NCBI GenBank assembly: GCA_002478045.1
Contig: DLLT01000045.1
Coordinates: forward strand, 6,144 to 43,974
Reading direction: 5' to 3'
DNA: 37,831 nucleotides
Source of the DNA: Porphyromonadaceae bacterium UBA7555
Lineage (GTDB): Bacteria > Bacteroidota > Bacteroidia > Bacteroidales > Muribaculaceae
Below, one piece after another: positions 14,499 through 22,771 of the stretch. Under the pieces are notes generated by a model, which saw nothing but the letters and a program-made list of their open reading frames with translations, ran no database searches and was not told the DNA's origin. The stretch's first letter is position 1, and every line of letters begins with the position of its first letter. The translations under genes and the position numbers were made by a program.

Positions 14499-16040
14499 TT
14501 ATCGGCTTTCGGACGCGTCTATTTTGCTGCTTTTGCGCCGAGGCAGAATGTATGCCAGGGCCTCGCTTTGGACTGTGGAGCCGAGGTAGCGGTTGGCGAT
14601 GAAGTATAGGACGGCGCCGAATACGGCTTGTGCCGTCAGTGCCAGCAAGGGCGAGAAGCCGAGGGCGTTGCCGATGGCCAGCATAGCGACTCCGATGACT
14701 GCGGACATGGCGGCGTAGGGCGCTATATCGGCCAAGTAGCGGCGTATGGGCACGGCGGTGGCACGGCTGACGGCGATGAGTGATGCAGCCCATGCGACAC
14801 CGGCAGCTGCAAGCTGACCCCATAAGAGAATTTCGACGCCGAGGACGATGTTAGCTGTCGTACTCAAAGCCATATACGGGAATGTGATGACGATGGCCAC
14901 CAAAGCTATGGCATCGCGCAGCACTTCCAGGTAGAATATGGTGCGTGCGCGTCCGAGGGCAAGCAGGTAATTTGAGTACAACCCTGTGAGGACGGTGAAT
15001 ATTCCTCGCACCAGTAATAGCTGGAATAGTATAATGGATGCGTCCCACTTGTCGCCGAAGAGTATATGGAATATCGGGGTGGCGCATACGGCCAGCCCTA
15101 CCATTGCGGGAAATAGGATGTATGCGGTGACGCGATCCATTTTAGAGGCCAGGCGCGCAAAGCGTTCGGCTTGATCCTGCACGCCTGACAGCACCGGGAC
15201 AAAAGTCGAGGTGAGTACCTGACTTAGGGATGCGGTCATCATCTTGCTCCATTTGTCAGCTTGGCTGTAGTAGCCGAGTGACACCAGTCCTACGCGATTG
15301 CCTATAAGGAAGGCGTAGATGTTCAGGAATATGGTGTTGAGCAGAGAGGTCAGCATCATACCGGCGCCCACGCCTGCAAACGATCGCAGGGCTTTCCACG
15401 AAAGCCGATACAGCGGTCGCCATTGGCTCATAATCCATAGCATCAATGTCTTAACGGCTGCTACGGTGAGGGTTTGCCATACTATTGCCCAGGCGCCGTA
15501 TCCGGCGAAGGCCAGCCATATTCCGATGACGGCTCCGGCGCATAGCCCGCCGGCATTGGCTATGGCTACCGGGCGGACGTTCAGTTGTTTTGTGTATAGA
15601 TTGGTCTGGACGATGGCGGCGGCATTGAGCGGCAGCGAGAGAAACATCACGCGAGCCAAGGCTGTCAATTGGTCGCCGCCGTGAAACCATTCGGAGATTG
15701 TCGGCGCTGCCATAAATAATATGGCATACAGCGCGAAGGAGGCTATGATGTTGAACCATAGCACCGAAGAGTAGTCCAGGCGAGAGGGCGCCTTGCGCTG
15801 GATTAGGGCTGAGGATAGCCCACTGTCTATCAGTAATGAGGCAAATGCCTGGAAGACAAGCACTGCGCCTACAAGACCGAAGTCGTGTTGAGACAACAGC
15901 CGAGCCAGCACCACGCCGGTGACGGCGTAGAGTATCTGCGACCCGAAGCGGTCGATGACGTTCCATTTCATGGAGCGTGCCGTGCGCCGCTTCAGGTTGT
16001 CCTGCTGCGTGGCTGTTCTGCTGTCTTGCTCGTTGGCCAT
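14499..16040 (-). CDS. Wzx/WzxC-type polysaccharide flippase
   Basis: A 513-aa membrane protein with about fourteen hydrophobic helices, of the MOP superfamily that flips lipid-linked sugar units to the periplasmic face. It is like the colanic-acid WzxC group: RRTARSMKWNVIDRFGSQIL at the N-terminus, then LARLLSQHDFGLVGAVLVF and GYYSQADKWSKMMTASLSQV. The C-terminal tail is short and basic. No glycosyltransferase lies beside it, so the substrate is unknown. It is 80 bases after the DUF2807 gene and may belong to the same transcript as dus. Confidence 0.88.
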   Translation of the reverse strand: MANEQDSRTATQQDNLKRRTARSMKWNVIDRFGSQILYAVTGVVLARLLSQHDFGLVGAVLVFQAFASLLIDSGLSSALIQRKAPSRLDYSSVLWFNIIASFALYAILFMAAPTISEWFHGGDQLTALARVMFLSLPLNAAAIVQTNLYTKQLNVRPVAIANAGGLCAGAVIGIWLAFAGYGAWAIVWQTLTVAAVKTLMLWIMSQWRPLYRLSWKALRSFAGVGAGMMLTSLLNTIFLNIYAFLIGNRVGLVSLGYYSQADKWSKMMTASLSQVLTSTFVPVLSGVQDQAERFARLASKMDRVTAYILFPAMVGLAVCATPIFHILFGDKWDASIILFQLLLVRGIFTVLTGLYSNYLLALGRARTIFYLEVLRDAIALVAIVITFPYMALSTTANIVLGVEILLWGQLAAAGVAWAASLIAVSRATAVPIRRYLADIAPYAAMSAVIGVAMLAIGNALGFSPLLALTAQAVFGAVLYFIANRYLGSTVQSEALAYILPRRKSSKIDASESR

Positions 16041-16120
16041 TTAAGTGCCTGGTTTGCGCGATTTTGTGCGCCGATACTTATGGCGCGTATTGTGTCGGCT
16101 GAGGGGGGCGGTTCGTCAGC

Positions 16121-16846
16121 CTATTGTACGGGGAAGATTTTGATGCCGAGAGTGCGATTTGTGGTCGTCGGACTGCCTTTGAGGTATATCTTGCCTGAGC
16201 CCAATCCCGTGACTGTGAGCTCGTTTGTCACCCAGCAATCCACCGTGCCTGTGCCGTATATCGTGCATCTGCCTATGGTGGCCTTGATTGTTCCGGCTTC
16301 GATTGTTCCGGTGCCGGTGTTGTTCAGCTTGACTGTCTGTGCCTCCCCGGCCAGTACCAGATGGCCGTGTCCGGTGGCGATTTTGCCTTCAACGGTGGTG
16401 GCGCGTAGTCCGCGAGCAATAAGCGTGCCGTTGCCTACGATACGAGCTTTGAAGGTGGATGCCGGTGATGGTGTATCGACGTACACGGTTGAGTCACCGG
16501 AGTTCTCAACCTTGCTTAAAAAGGATGAGAACACTGTGACTGTGGGCAGGCGGTGGCGCTGTGCATCTGTGATTTCATCCGAGAGCTCGATTTTCAGTTT
16601 GTTTTTGTTGTTCGAGAACAAAACCATAGAAGATATTTCCGGGTCGCAGCTAAAGCGCACATATCCGGCCGAGTCGTTGCTGCAGCGGTATATAACGTTG
16701 ATGTTGTTGACTACTTGGAGTTCGTCAAAAGGTTTGACATTGAGTTCGTAATCGGCGGCAGCGGCAGGTGTGGCCGCGGCCATAGCGATGGCCGACATCA
16801 GGGTGACAGCGGCTTTGCGGATCGAAGTGTATAATGTGATGTTCAT
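16121..16846 (-). CDS. Exported DUF2807 (GIN domain) protein
   Basis: A 241-aa protein with a signal peptide (first ~30 residues, ending AAATPAAAA). The rest is a DUF2807 or head GIN domain, a repetitive beta-helix that begins with FDELQVVNNINVIYRCSND and continues with the turn pattern GDSTVYVD, GNGTLIARG, GHGHLVLAG, GTGTIEAG and GTGTVDCW. This family is common and secreted or surface-exposed in Bacteroidetes. The role is not established; an adhesin or scaffold role is often suggested. Its leader contains a duplicated copy of the end of dus. Confidence 0.88.
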   Translation of the reverse strand: MNITLYTSIRKAAVTLMSAIAMAAATPAAAADYELNVKPFDELQVVNNINVIYRCSNDSAGYVRFSCDPEISSMVLFSNNKNKLKIELSDEITDAQRHRLPTVTVFSSFLSKVENSGDSTVYVDTPSPASTFKARIVGNGTLIARGLRATTVEGKIATGHGHLVLAGEAQTVKLNNTGTGTIEAGTIKATIGRCTIYGTGTVDCWVTNELTVTGLGSGKIYLKGSPTTTNRTLGIKIFPVQ

Positions 16847-16856
16847 ATTGTTTTTT

Positions 16857-16915
16857 AGTCTGTATTGTTGTCAATTGTCTTTGGAGTCTGTATTGTTGTT
16901 GTCAATTGTCTTTGG
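16857..16915. repeat. Direct duplication of the dus 3' end
   Basis: Two copies: 16857-16884 (28 bp) and 16885-16915 (31 bp). They are identical apart from a three-base TTG insertion in the second. Each contains TTGTCAATTGTCTTTGG. The second copy covers the last codons and stop of dus; the first is noncoding and forms most of the leader of the DUF2807 gene. Confidence 0.85.
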
Positions 16916-17918
16916 CGGTGTCTCCGTCCATGGCTATAAGCATTGCTTCCACTTGGTCCAGTATGGAAGCCAGTTGCTCCGGCGTATCGGCGCGAAGCAT
17001 GGCCACGCGCGTGGGGCGGAACGAGGGTATGCCCTTGAATAGGGGGCTTACGGCCAGGTGACGCCGTATATGCAGGATGCCGCGGTAGTCATCGATGCGT
17101 TCGATGCTCTCGCGTATCTGACGCCGCAGTATGGTAAATTTGTCGTGCAGCGTCAGGCCGTCGCCGGCTTCGGGGTCGCCGCTCAGTAGCGCGTTCTTGA
17201 TTTGACGGAACACCCAGGGGGCACCGATGGAAGCGCGACCTACCATGACGGCGTCCACGCCGCTGTCTGCAAAGGCACGTAAGGCCTCGGCCCCGCAAGT
17301 GATGTCTCCGTTGCCTATGACGGGAATGTGCAGGCGTGGATTGGCCTTGACGCGTGCTATCATATCCCAATCGGCTGTGCCGGTGTACATCTGTGAACGT
17401 GTACGACCATGTACGGTGATGGCGGCTATACCGCAGTCTTGCAGGGCTTCGGCCAGGTCTACGATGATGCGGCTGTCGTGGTCCCATCCGGTGCGCGTCT
17501 TTACGGTCACCGGCAGGTGTACGGCATCAACAACGGCACGGGTGATTTCGAGCATTTTTTGTGGCTCGCGCAACATTCCCGCTCCGGCGCCTTTGCCGGC
17601 AACTTTTTTGACCGGGCATCCGAAATTGATGTCCAGAATATCCGGGCCGGCGGCTTCGGCGATGCGAGCGGCTTCGACCATCGCATCCACATCGCGGCCG
17701 TAGATTTGTATGGCTGTGGGGCGCTCGGCATCGTTGATGTGCAATTTGCGTGTCGTGGCTGCAATATTGCGTATAAGGGCGTCCGCGGACACAAATTCGG
17801 TATAGGTCATATCAGCTCCCATTTCCTTGCATATCAAGCGAAAGGAGGCATCGGTCACGTCCTCCATCGGAGCTAATACGACCGGACGGTCGCCAAGGTC
17901 TAAATTACCAATTTTCAT
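16902..17918 (-). CDS. dusB: tRNA-dihydrouridine synthase (DusB-like)
   Basis: A 338-aa FMN enzyme that reduces uridine to dihydrouridine in tRNA. The N-terminal TIM barrel carries the flavin-binding start VVLAPMEDVTDASFRLIC. The catalytic Cys101 is in DINFGCPVKKV, Lys140 in VKTRTGW and His170 in TVHGRTRSQMYTG. GNGDI and VGRASIGAPW complete the phosphate site. The C-terminal helical domain (~245-330) is normal. The start at 17918 (MKIGNLDLGDRPVVLAP) is the family start. It probably leads the dus-DUF2807-flippase unit. Confidence 0.95.
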   Translation of the reverse strand: MKIGNLDLGDRPVVLAPMEDVTDASFRLICKEMGADMTYTEFVSADALIRNIAATTRKLHINDAERPTAIQIYGRDVDAMVEAARIAEAAGPDILDINFGCPVKKVAGKGAGAGMLREPQKMLEITRAVVDAVHLPVTVKTRTGWDHDSRIIVDLAEALQDCGIAAITVHGRTRSQMYTGTADWDMIARVKANPRLHIPVIGNGDITCGAEALRAFADSGVDAVMVGRASIGAPWVFRQIKNALLSGDPEAGDGLTLHDKFTILRRQIRESIERIDDYRGILHIRRHLAVSPLFKGIPSFRPTRVAMLRADTPEQLASILDQVEAMLIAMDGDTAKDN

Positions 17919-18004
17919 TGTGTCTGCGATGTTTGGATGCCGCGGTGTGTGTCGCTGTCGGCTTTTTGTCGACGATGAAACCGTTCCTGCGGCTGTCGGG
18001 AAGA

Positions 18005-18012
18005 CAAAGTTA
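18005..18012 (-). promoter_or_regulatory. Candidate -7 box for dus
   Basis: TAACTTTG on the minus strand, about 90 bases before dus. It overlaps a small inverted repeat (GTTAC ... GTAAC, 18009-18029). The -33 element is not clear. Confidence 0.35.
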
Positions 18013-18121
18013 CCACTATTTTTTGTAACGACGTTGAGGGTAAGGCGTATTAGGATACTATTAGGATTATTTTACCATTATTAGCGCTTTACGAGCCAAT
18101 GCGAAGCTAATCGTCGAGGTT

Positions 18122-19294
18122 TCAGCTAAGGCGTCCGAGCAGCGCGATGTCTATGTACTGTCGGGACATCGCGCGTGCCAGGTCGGCATCGGTAACGTGT
18201 CCCATACAGGTGTATACGGCGCGCTGTATGCCGCTTCCGAGGTTGGCGATGCTATTGACGCCACGCGTGTCCACGAGGTCGGGGAGCAACGATACCAGGG
18301 CGTTGCTCAGGGCCATAGCCGTGGTGCGCGGTACTGCGGCACTGAGGTTGCGGAAGCATACGGCGTTATGAGGAAGAGTGTGTTGTGATTGTGTATCGGC
18401 AAGATCTACCGAACTCATTGTCGCCAAAGGGCATATATCGGACTGGGTGATGTCGTAGACCAAGACGCCGTGCTTGGCCGCAGACATAGACGCCGCCGAA
18501 ATCATATACGGCATTGCCGTGGGTGTCAGGATGATGACGTCAGCCATGGTGATTGCGCCTTGCAGTACGTGCGGCTGCATTGCACTGCATATCAGCCGTC
18601 CGCCGCAGGCGTCCATGGCTGTGCGCAGCCCATAGGTGTTGTCATCGAAAAGACGTACGGTGGCGCCCAAGCCTAAGGCTGCAGCGGCGGCGGCGCGTGC
18701 GGCGATGCCGCTACCGATAACAACGACTTCGCAGGGCACGATTCCTGCTATTCCGCCAATAAGTATGCCTTTGCCGGCAGTGGTGTCGGCGTCCACTTCG
18801 GCAAGGCGAGCCACGGCCATGGTTACGGCGGCGCGTCCGGCAATTTCGCCGAGGATGTCGCTGAACGGATGCCGCGTCTGCGCGTCTTGGATTTGGAGCA
18901 TGGATATTGCGCAAATGCGGCGCTCGAGCAGGGCTTTGAGAGCCGCGGCATTGTCCACTTGCGGCTCCAAGGTCAGCAGTGTAGCGCCTCGGCGCAGGTG
19001 TGCGGCGTCATCTGCCGAGGGCGCTTCGACGGATACCGTGATGTCGCAGTCGAGTGCTTCAGCGCGATTGGTCAGTCGCGCTCCGGCGGCGGCATAGCGC
19101 TCGTCCGGGTAGTTGACAAAGGCGCCGGCACCACGTTGAATGCGTACTTCGATGCCGTACTCGCCTATGATTGCGGCGGCTTCGGGCGTCAACGGCAGAC
19201 GTCTGTCGCGTATCGGCGCCGGAATGCCGAGTGTGAGGTAGCGTTGGCGCGATACTGTCGCTTGCTCTTGCTCTTGCGGTGTGGGTTGTATCAT
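18122..19294 (-). CDS. Alanine dehydrogenase / PntA-like oxidoreductase, divergent
   Basis: A 390-aa protein of the alanine dehydrogenase and transhydrogenase-alpha family. The N-terminal substrate domain starts with YLTLGIPAPIRDRRLPLTPE and includes GAGAFVNYPDERYAAAGA; the NAD domain has VVVIGSGIAARAAAAAALGL (GxG at 194-196). In characterised alanine dehydrogenases a Lys (KVKEP) and a His (FLHLA) bind pyruvate; here the matching segments are ITVSVEAP (85-92) and LLTLEPQVD (106-114), with neither residue. It may be a non-alanine enzyme. The start is ATG 19294; the frame stays open upstream only as a shadow of aroK. It is the last gene of the topA unit, 13 bases after aroK. Confidence 0.8.
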   Translation of the reverse strand: MIQPTPQEQEQATVSRQRYLTLGIPAPIRDRRLPLTPEAAAIIGEYGIEVRIQRGAGAFVNYPDERYAAAGARLTNRAEALDCDITVSVEAPSADDAAHLRRGATLLTLEPQVDNAAALKALLERRICAISMLQIQDAQTRHPFSDILGEIAGRAAVTMAVARLAEVDADTTAGKGILIGGIAGIVPCEVVVIGSGIAARAAAAAALGLGATVRLFDDNTYGLRTAMDACGGRLICSAMQPHVLQGAITMADVIILTPTAMPYMISAASMSAAKHGVLVYDITQSDICPLATMSSVDLADTQSQHTLPHNAVCFRNLSAAVPRTTAMALSNALVSLLPDLVDTRGVNSIANLGSGIQRAVYTCMGHVTDADLARAMSRQYIDIALLGRLS

Positions 19295-19307
19295 GGCTGT
19301 CAGGGCA

Positions 19308-19955
19308 TTAATTGAGGATGAAGGTGTCGATGAATAGGCGGACGGAGGTGGCGACTTGCTCGGCGTCTTCGAGTCGCGAGCTGTCGAAGCGCAGATGAGC
19401 GCGTCCGTAGTAGGCGCTGCGCTGCGCCAGTGTCTGTCGGACGTAGCGACGTAATTGCTCGGCATCGAGATTGCGCACCAGCGGGCGGCTGTCGCCGTAT
19501 ATAGTCAGACGCCGTACCAGGCAGTCCTCATCGGCGTCAAGCCATACGACGGTGCCGCCTTGGAGCATCATGTCCATATTGCCGGCATGGCAGGGCGTGC
19601 CGCCGCCGCAGGCGATGATGGCCGAGGGCGTAGCCGGGGACGTTGTTTGCCGTGCGTCCGAGACCGTCATACCGGACTTGGATGCAGCTGCCGAGGTGTC
19701 CTCGGGCTGTGTGTCGGCGTTGGCCGACGTCTGTACGATGTCGCGGAGCGTCTCGGTTTCAAGGGCGCGGAAAGCCGCTTCGCCCTGACGGGCAAAGATG
19801 TCGTTGACGCTGTCGGCGCCTACGCGGCGGCAAATTTCATCGTCGAGGTCGGCAAAAGGTATGCCCAGGAACGTTGCCAGAGCCTGCCCCAGAGTGGTTT
19901 TGCCGCATCCCATAAAGCCCACAAGGAACAGGGGCTGTCCGCCGCGGCAGGTCAT
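19308..19955 (-). CDS. aroK: Shikimate kinase with an internal linker insertion
   Basis: A 215-aa kinase for the fifth step of the shikimate pathway (shikimate to shikimate 3-phosphate). The P-loop is GFMGCGKTT (13-21), the Mg/shikimate site DLDD (36-39), the shikimate arginine lies in GEAAFRALE (58-66), followed by ACGGGTP (115-121) and GDSRPLVRN in the lid region. Most homologues are about 170-180 aa; the extra length is a low-complexity stretch rich in Ser, Thr, Ala and Asp at about 76-111, placed just before the Walker B-like CGGG. Its ATG overlaps the mscL stop by four bases. Confidence 0.93.
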   Translation of the reverse strand: MTCRGGQPLFLVGFMGCGKTTLGQALATFLGIPFADLDDEICRRVGADSVNDIFARQGEAAFRALETETLRDIVQTSANADTQPEDTSAAASKSGMTVSDARQTTSPATPSAIIACGGGTPCHAGNMDMMLQGGTVVWLDADEDCLVRRLTIYGDSRPLVRNLDAEQLRRYVRQTLAQRSAYYGRAHLRFDSSRLEDAEQVATSVRLFIDTFILN

Positions 19956-20380
19956 TGCTTGTTCTGTTTGGCCAGCAGGTCGCGTATCTCGGTGAGCAGT
20001 TGTTCCTGCGTAGGTCCGGCGGGTGCGGCAGCTGTTTCTTCGGCTTGTTCCTTCTGACGGCGCAGGCGGTTGATGACCTTGATGGCGATGAATATGCAGA
20101 AGGCTACGATGAGGAAGTCGACGATGGTTTGCACGAATGCGCCCCAGGTGATGGCCACCTCGGGGATGACTTCTTCGCCTTGGGTGACGGCATCTTTGAT
20201 GACGAATTTATAGTCGCTGAAATTGACGCCGCCGGTGAGCACGCCGATGACGGGCATGATGATGTCGTTGACCAGTGAGGTGACGATTTTGCCGAAGGCG
20301 GCGCCGATGATGACGCCGACGGCCATGTCCACTACATTGCCTTTGATGGCAAATTCCTTGAATTCAGAAAAGAATTTCAT
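19952..20380 (-). CDS. mscL: Large-conductance mechanosensitive channel
   Basis: A 142-aa inner-membrane channel that opens under membrane tension to release solutes during hypo-osmotic shock. The typical N-terminus MKFFSEFKEFAIKGNVVDMA is followed by the pore helix (VGVIIGAAFGKIVTSLVNDI), a periplasmic loop (~45-78), and TM2 (FVQTIVDFLIVAFCIFIAIK). The cytoplasmic end is a charged helix (QEQLLTEIRDLLAKQN). The loop is close to the E. coli length. It overlaps aroK by four bases and starts 12 bases after rsmD. Confidence 0.97.
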   Translation of the reverse strand: MKFFSEFKEFAIKGNVVDMAVGVIIGAAFGKIVTSLVNDIIMPVIGVLTGGVNFSDYKFVIKDAVTQGEEVIPEVAITWGAFVQTIVDFLIVAFCIFIAIKVINRLRRQKEQAEETAAAPAGPTQEQLLTEIRDLLAKQNKQ

Positions 20381-20392
20381 AATTATGTCTAT

Positions 20393-20959
20393 TTAATCCG
20401 CGGGCGTGTCGTCGCCGGCGGCAGGTATGCTGAAAAACGAAAAATTGACAGCCCCATAGACCCGATGGTCGGTGAAGTGCGGCAGTGCGGAAAAGTCGTA
20501 CTTGTCCGAGTGTTCAATGATGAACAGGCTGCCCGGATGCAGCAACCGGCTTGAGAGTACTCTGGTCGGGATGTCTCCGAAGCCGGGGAGATTGTAGGGC
20601 GGGTCGGCAAAGATGATATCGTAGGACGTGGGCGCTGTGTCTATGAAGCGCAACGCATCGCCACGCACGATGGTAATATCGTGTGTGCATCCGAGCTGGC
20701 GGGCAACATCGTTGATGAAGCGTGTTTGCGGTGCAGCTTTCTCGACGGCGGTGGCGTGTGCGGCGCCGCGGCTCAACATCTCAAAGGTGATGGCGCCTGT
20801 CCCGGCAAAGAGGTCCAGCGTATCGGCGTCTTCGATGTCCGCGATGCCGCGCAGAATATTGAAGAGATTTTCGCGTGCCATATCCGTGGTAGGGCGGGCA
20901 ACGATACCGCCGGGTACGGTGAAGCGGCGCCGTCCGTATTTTCCGGAGATTATTCGCAT
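20393..20959 (-). CDS. rsmD: 16S rRNA (guanine966-N2)-methyltransferase
   Basis: A 188-aa SAM-dependent methyltransferase for G966 of 16S rRNA. The start is MRIISGKYGRRRF, the usual N-terminus, at 20959. The SAM motif is DLFAGTGAITFEMLSRGA (from 49), and the catalytic motif IV is FADPPYNLPG (117-126). ARPTTDMARENLFNIL is the characteristic RNA-binding segment. Its start overlaps the DUF3822 stop by ten bases, so the two are coupled. The DUF3822-rsmD pair is a familiar Bacteroidetes arrangement. Confidence 0.95.
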   Translation of the reverse strand: MRIISGKYGRRRFTVPGGIVARPTTDMARENLFNILRGIADIEDADTLDLFAGTGAITFEMLSRGAAHATAVEKAAPQTRFINDVARQLGCTHDITIVRGDALRFIDTAPTSYDIIFADPPYNLPGFGDIPTRVLSSRLLHPGSLFIIEHSDKYDFSALPHFTDHRVYGAVNFSFFSIPAAGDDTPAD

Positions 20960-21762
20960 AGTGTCAGGCTTAGCAGTTCGAATGGTACTTGTGCCGCCTC
21001 GGCACCCAAGTGTAACGCTGTGGTGGGGAATATCACCGGCATTACGAAATTTACATACGGCTTGAGCCGTGCCATCAGACGGTCGCGCAATGGAGCCTCG
21101 CCACTGCACATCATACGGTCGTTGTCGGCATCGAAGCCCAGGTCTTTGGCGGCGGCCAGTGCGTAATATACGGCGTCATCATCGCCGCCGGCGGTGACAA
21201 AGGTGTTGGCCATAGTGAGGCCCTTACCGTCAAATGCTATGATGTCTACGGCATCGGCGCGTCGGTGTATGTGCATCTTACCGGCATTTCCCAGCAGTCG
21301 TCCGCATGCTTCGAAATAGCGGGTCAGCGGCACCATGCGGTGCATAATGCGTGCTTGTACAAAGGTGCGGCGCAGAAAGCCTTCAAGTGCCGGCGATATA
21401 AACATCGCTGCGAAGGCCTCGCCGCCATCGTCTCCGTGGAATGGCGGCACTTCGGCGCAGGTGCATACAACGTTAAGACGCTCGGAGGGGTACAGGCTGT
21501 CGGCAATGTCGCGCATGGCGGCGGCGTCTTCGGCCACGGAACGCGGCACCATAGTGTATCGTTCCGTATCGATGTACACGTCTATGGCATCGTAATCGTC
21601 CGTAAGTTCGGGACGTGTGTATATGGCGTCCTCAACGGACTTGACATAGGTGGCTGCGGGCGTCAGTGAGACGGTGACGCGATGCAGCGATTCTTCGACT
21701 GCCGGGTCAAAGGATACGGCATTGATGGAATCCCGGTTTAGTAAGATATTGAGGCGTTGCAC
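20950..21762 (-). CDS. DUF3822 family protein
   Basis: A 270-aa protein of a Bacteroidetes family of unknown function found before rsmD. The fold resembles the actin/ASKHA-like proteins in outline (MQRLNILLNRDSINAVSFD at the start; VDIIAFDGKGLTMANTFVT near 190), but I do not see catalytic residues and make no claim. The start was set at GTG 21762, because the frame further upstream runs only to a TTG inside the end of rluA and lacks family features. It overlaps rsmD by ten bases. Confidence 0.8.
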   Translation of the reverse strand: MQRLNILLNRDSINAVSFDPAVEESLHRVTVSLTPAATYVKSVEDAIYTRPELTDDYDAIDVYIDTERYTMVPRSVAEDAAAMRDIADSLYPSERLNVVCTCAEVPPFHGDDGGEAFAAMFISPALEGFLRRTFVQARIMHRMVPLTRYFEACGRLLGNAGKMHIHRRADAVDIIAFDGKGLTMANTFVTAGGDDDAVYYALAAAKDLGFDADNDRMMCSGEAPLRDRLMARLKPYVNFVMPVIFPTTALHLGAEAAQVPFELLSLTLCE

Positions 21763-21835
21763 GGTATGTCGGTTTTTTGTCGGGGGGGAGATTGTAATAG
21801 AATGGTGGACTGTAATCAAACAGTCGGCTGTGTCT

Positions 21836-22771
21836 TTACACAAGGCTGTTGAACGATGCCGGCAGCGGTATGCTGAAATTCATATCCTTGCGCGTCACCG
21901 GATGAACAAAGCGCAGTGTGCGGGCATGTAGCGCCAGACGGTGTATGGGCGAGGTCTTGGCACCGTAACGGCGATCGCCGGCTATGGGCGTACCCATATC
22001 GTGCATATGTACACGTATCTGGTTTTTGCGTCCGGTGTCAAGGCTGACGTCCACCAGTGAGTATCCGTTGCGGCTTTTGAGTACCTTGTAGCGGGTTACG
22101 GCTTCCAGTCCTTTGGGGTCGTCGGTGCTGTACATCAGGTGCTGTGAGTTTTCCAGCAGACGGCTGCGGTACACGCCTTCGGGCGGCTCGGGACAGCCTT
22201 CGACGATGGCGGCGTAGCGGCGGTCCAGCACCATATTGTTCCAGTTGTGCTGCATAGCATCTTTGGCCTTGATATTCTTGGCAAAGAGCATCAAGCCCGA
22301 AGTGTGCTGGTCCAGTCGGTGGACGATAAAAAGTTTATTGGCGGGATTGAGTCTTTTGAGGTAGTCGCGCAGAATCGAGTATGCGGTACCTTCTTTTTTG
22401 TTGTCCGTTCCGACGCTGAGCAGGCCGTAACCCTTATTTACCACTATTATATCGTCGTCTTCGTAGACTATGCGCAGGCGCGGATTGGAAAGTGTCTGCC
22501 ATGGGCGCGAAAAGTTGATACTCACCGTCTGTCCCGGTGCTACCGGTGTGTCAAATTGGTTGGTGACGTTGCCTTCAAGTCGTATCTGGTCGTACTTGAG
22601 CAGGGCCTTGACGGCGGTGCGAGACTGCTGCGGCAGGTTGGTGCGCAGAAAATCAAGTAACAGAATCTCCCGATCCGAGGTATTGGTCAGTTCCGAGATG
22701 TTGTCTTGTCGCATGTGCCCGTGTCCGGTGTGTGTGCCGGGCTTGTATGCCTGAGGTTTGTTGCGGCTCAT
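21836..22771 (-). CDS. RluA-family RNA pseudouridine synthase
   Basis: A 311-aa enzyme that converts uridine to pseudouridine in RNA. The N-terminal S4-like domain (~34-90) includes LLDFLRTNLPQQSRTAVKAL. The catalytic motif is HRLDQHTSG with Asp154, followed by DRRYAAIVEG, GRKNQIRVHMHDMGTPIAGD and RLALHARTL. The target (23S rRNA, tRNA or both) cannot be told. The N-terminal 20 residues (rich in Lys, His and Thr) are variable. Its ATG overlaps the topA stop by four bases. Confidence 0.94.
   Translation of the reverse strand: MSRNKPQAYKPGTHTGHGHMRQDNISELTNTSDREILLLDFLRTNLPQQSRTAVKALLKYDQIRLEGNVTNQFDTPVAPGQTVSINFSRPWQTLSNPRLRIVYEDDDIIVVNKGYGLLSVGTDNKKEGTAYSILRDYLKRLNPANKLFIVHRLDQHTSGLMLFAKNIKAKDAMQHNWNNMVLDRRYAAIVEGCPEPPEGVYRSRLLENSQHLMYSTDDPKGLEAVTRYKVLKSRNGYSLVDVSLDTGRKNQIRVHMHDMGTPIAGDRRYGAKTSPIHRLALHARTLRFVHPVTRKDMNFSIPLPASFNSLV

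Noticed and set aside
18064..18121. Terminator after the ald-like gene
   Set aside because: Only a five-base stem (TTAGC/GCTAA) without a T-run could be drawn.
19295..19465. Upstream extension of the ald-like gene
   Set aside because: The extension is a shadow of aroK; the ATG at 19294 lies just after the aroK stop.
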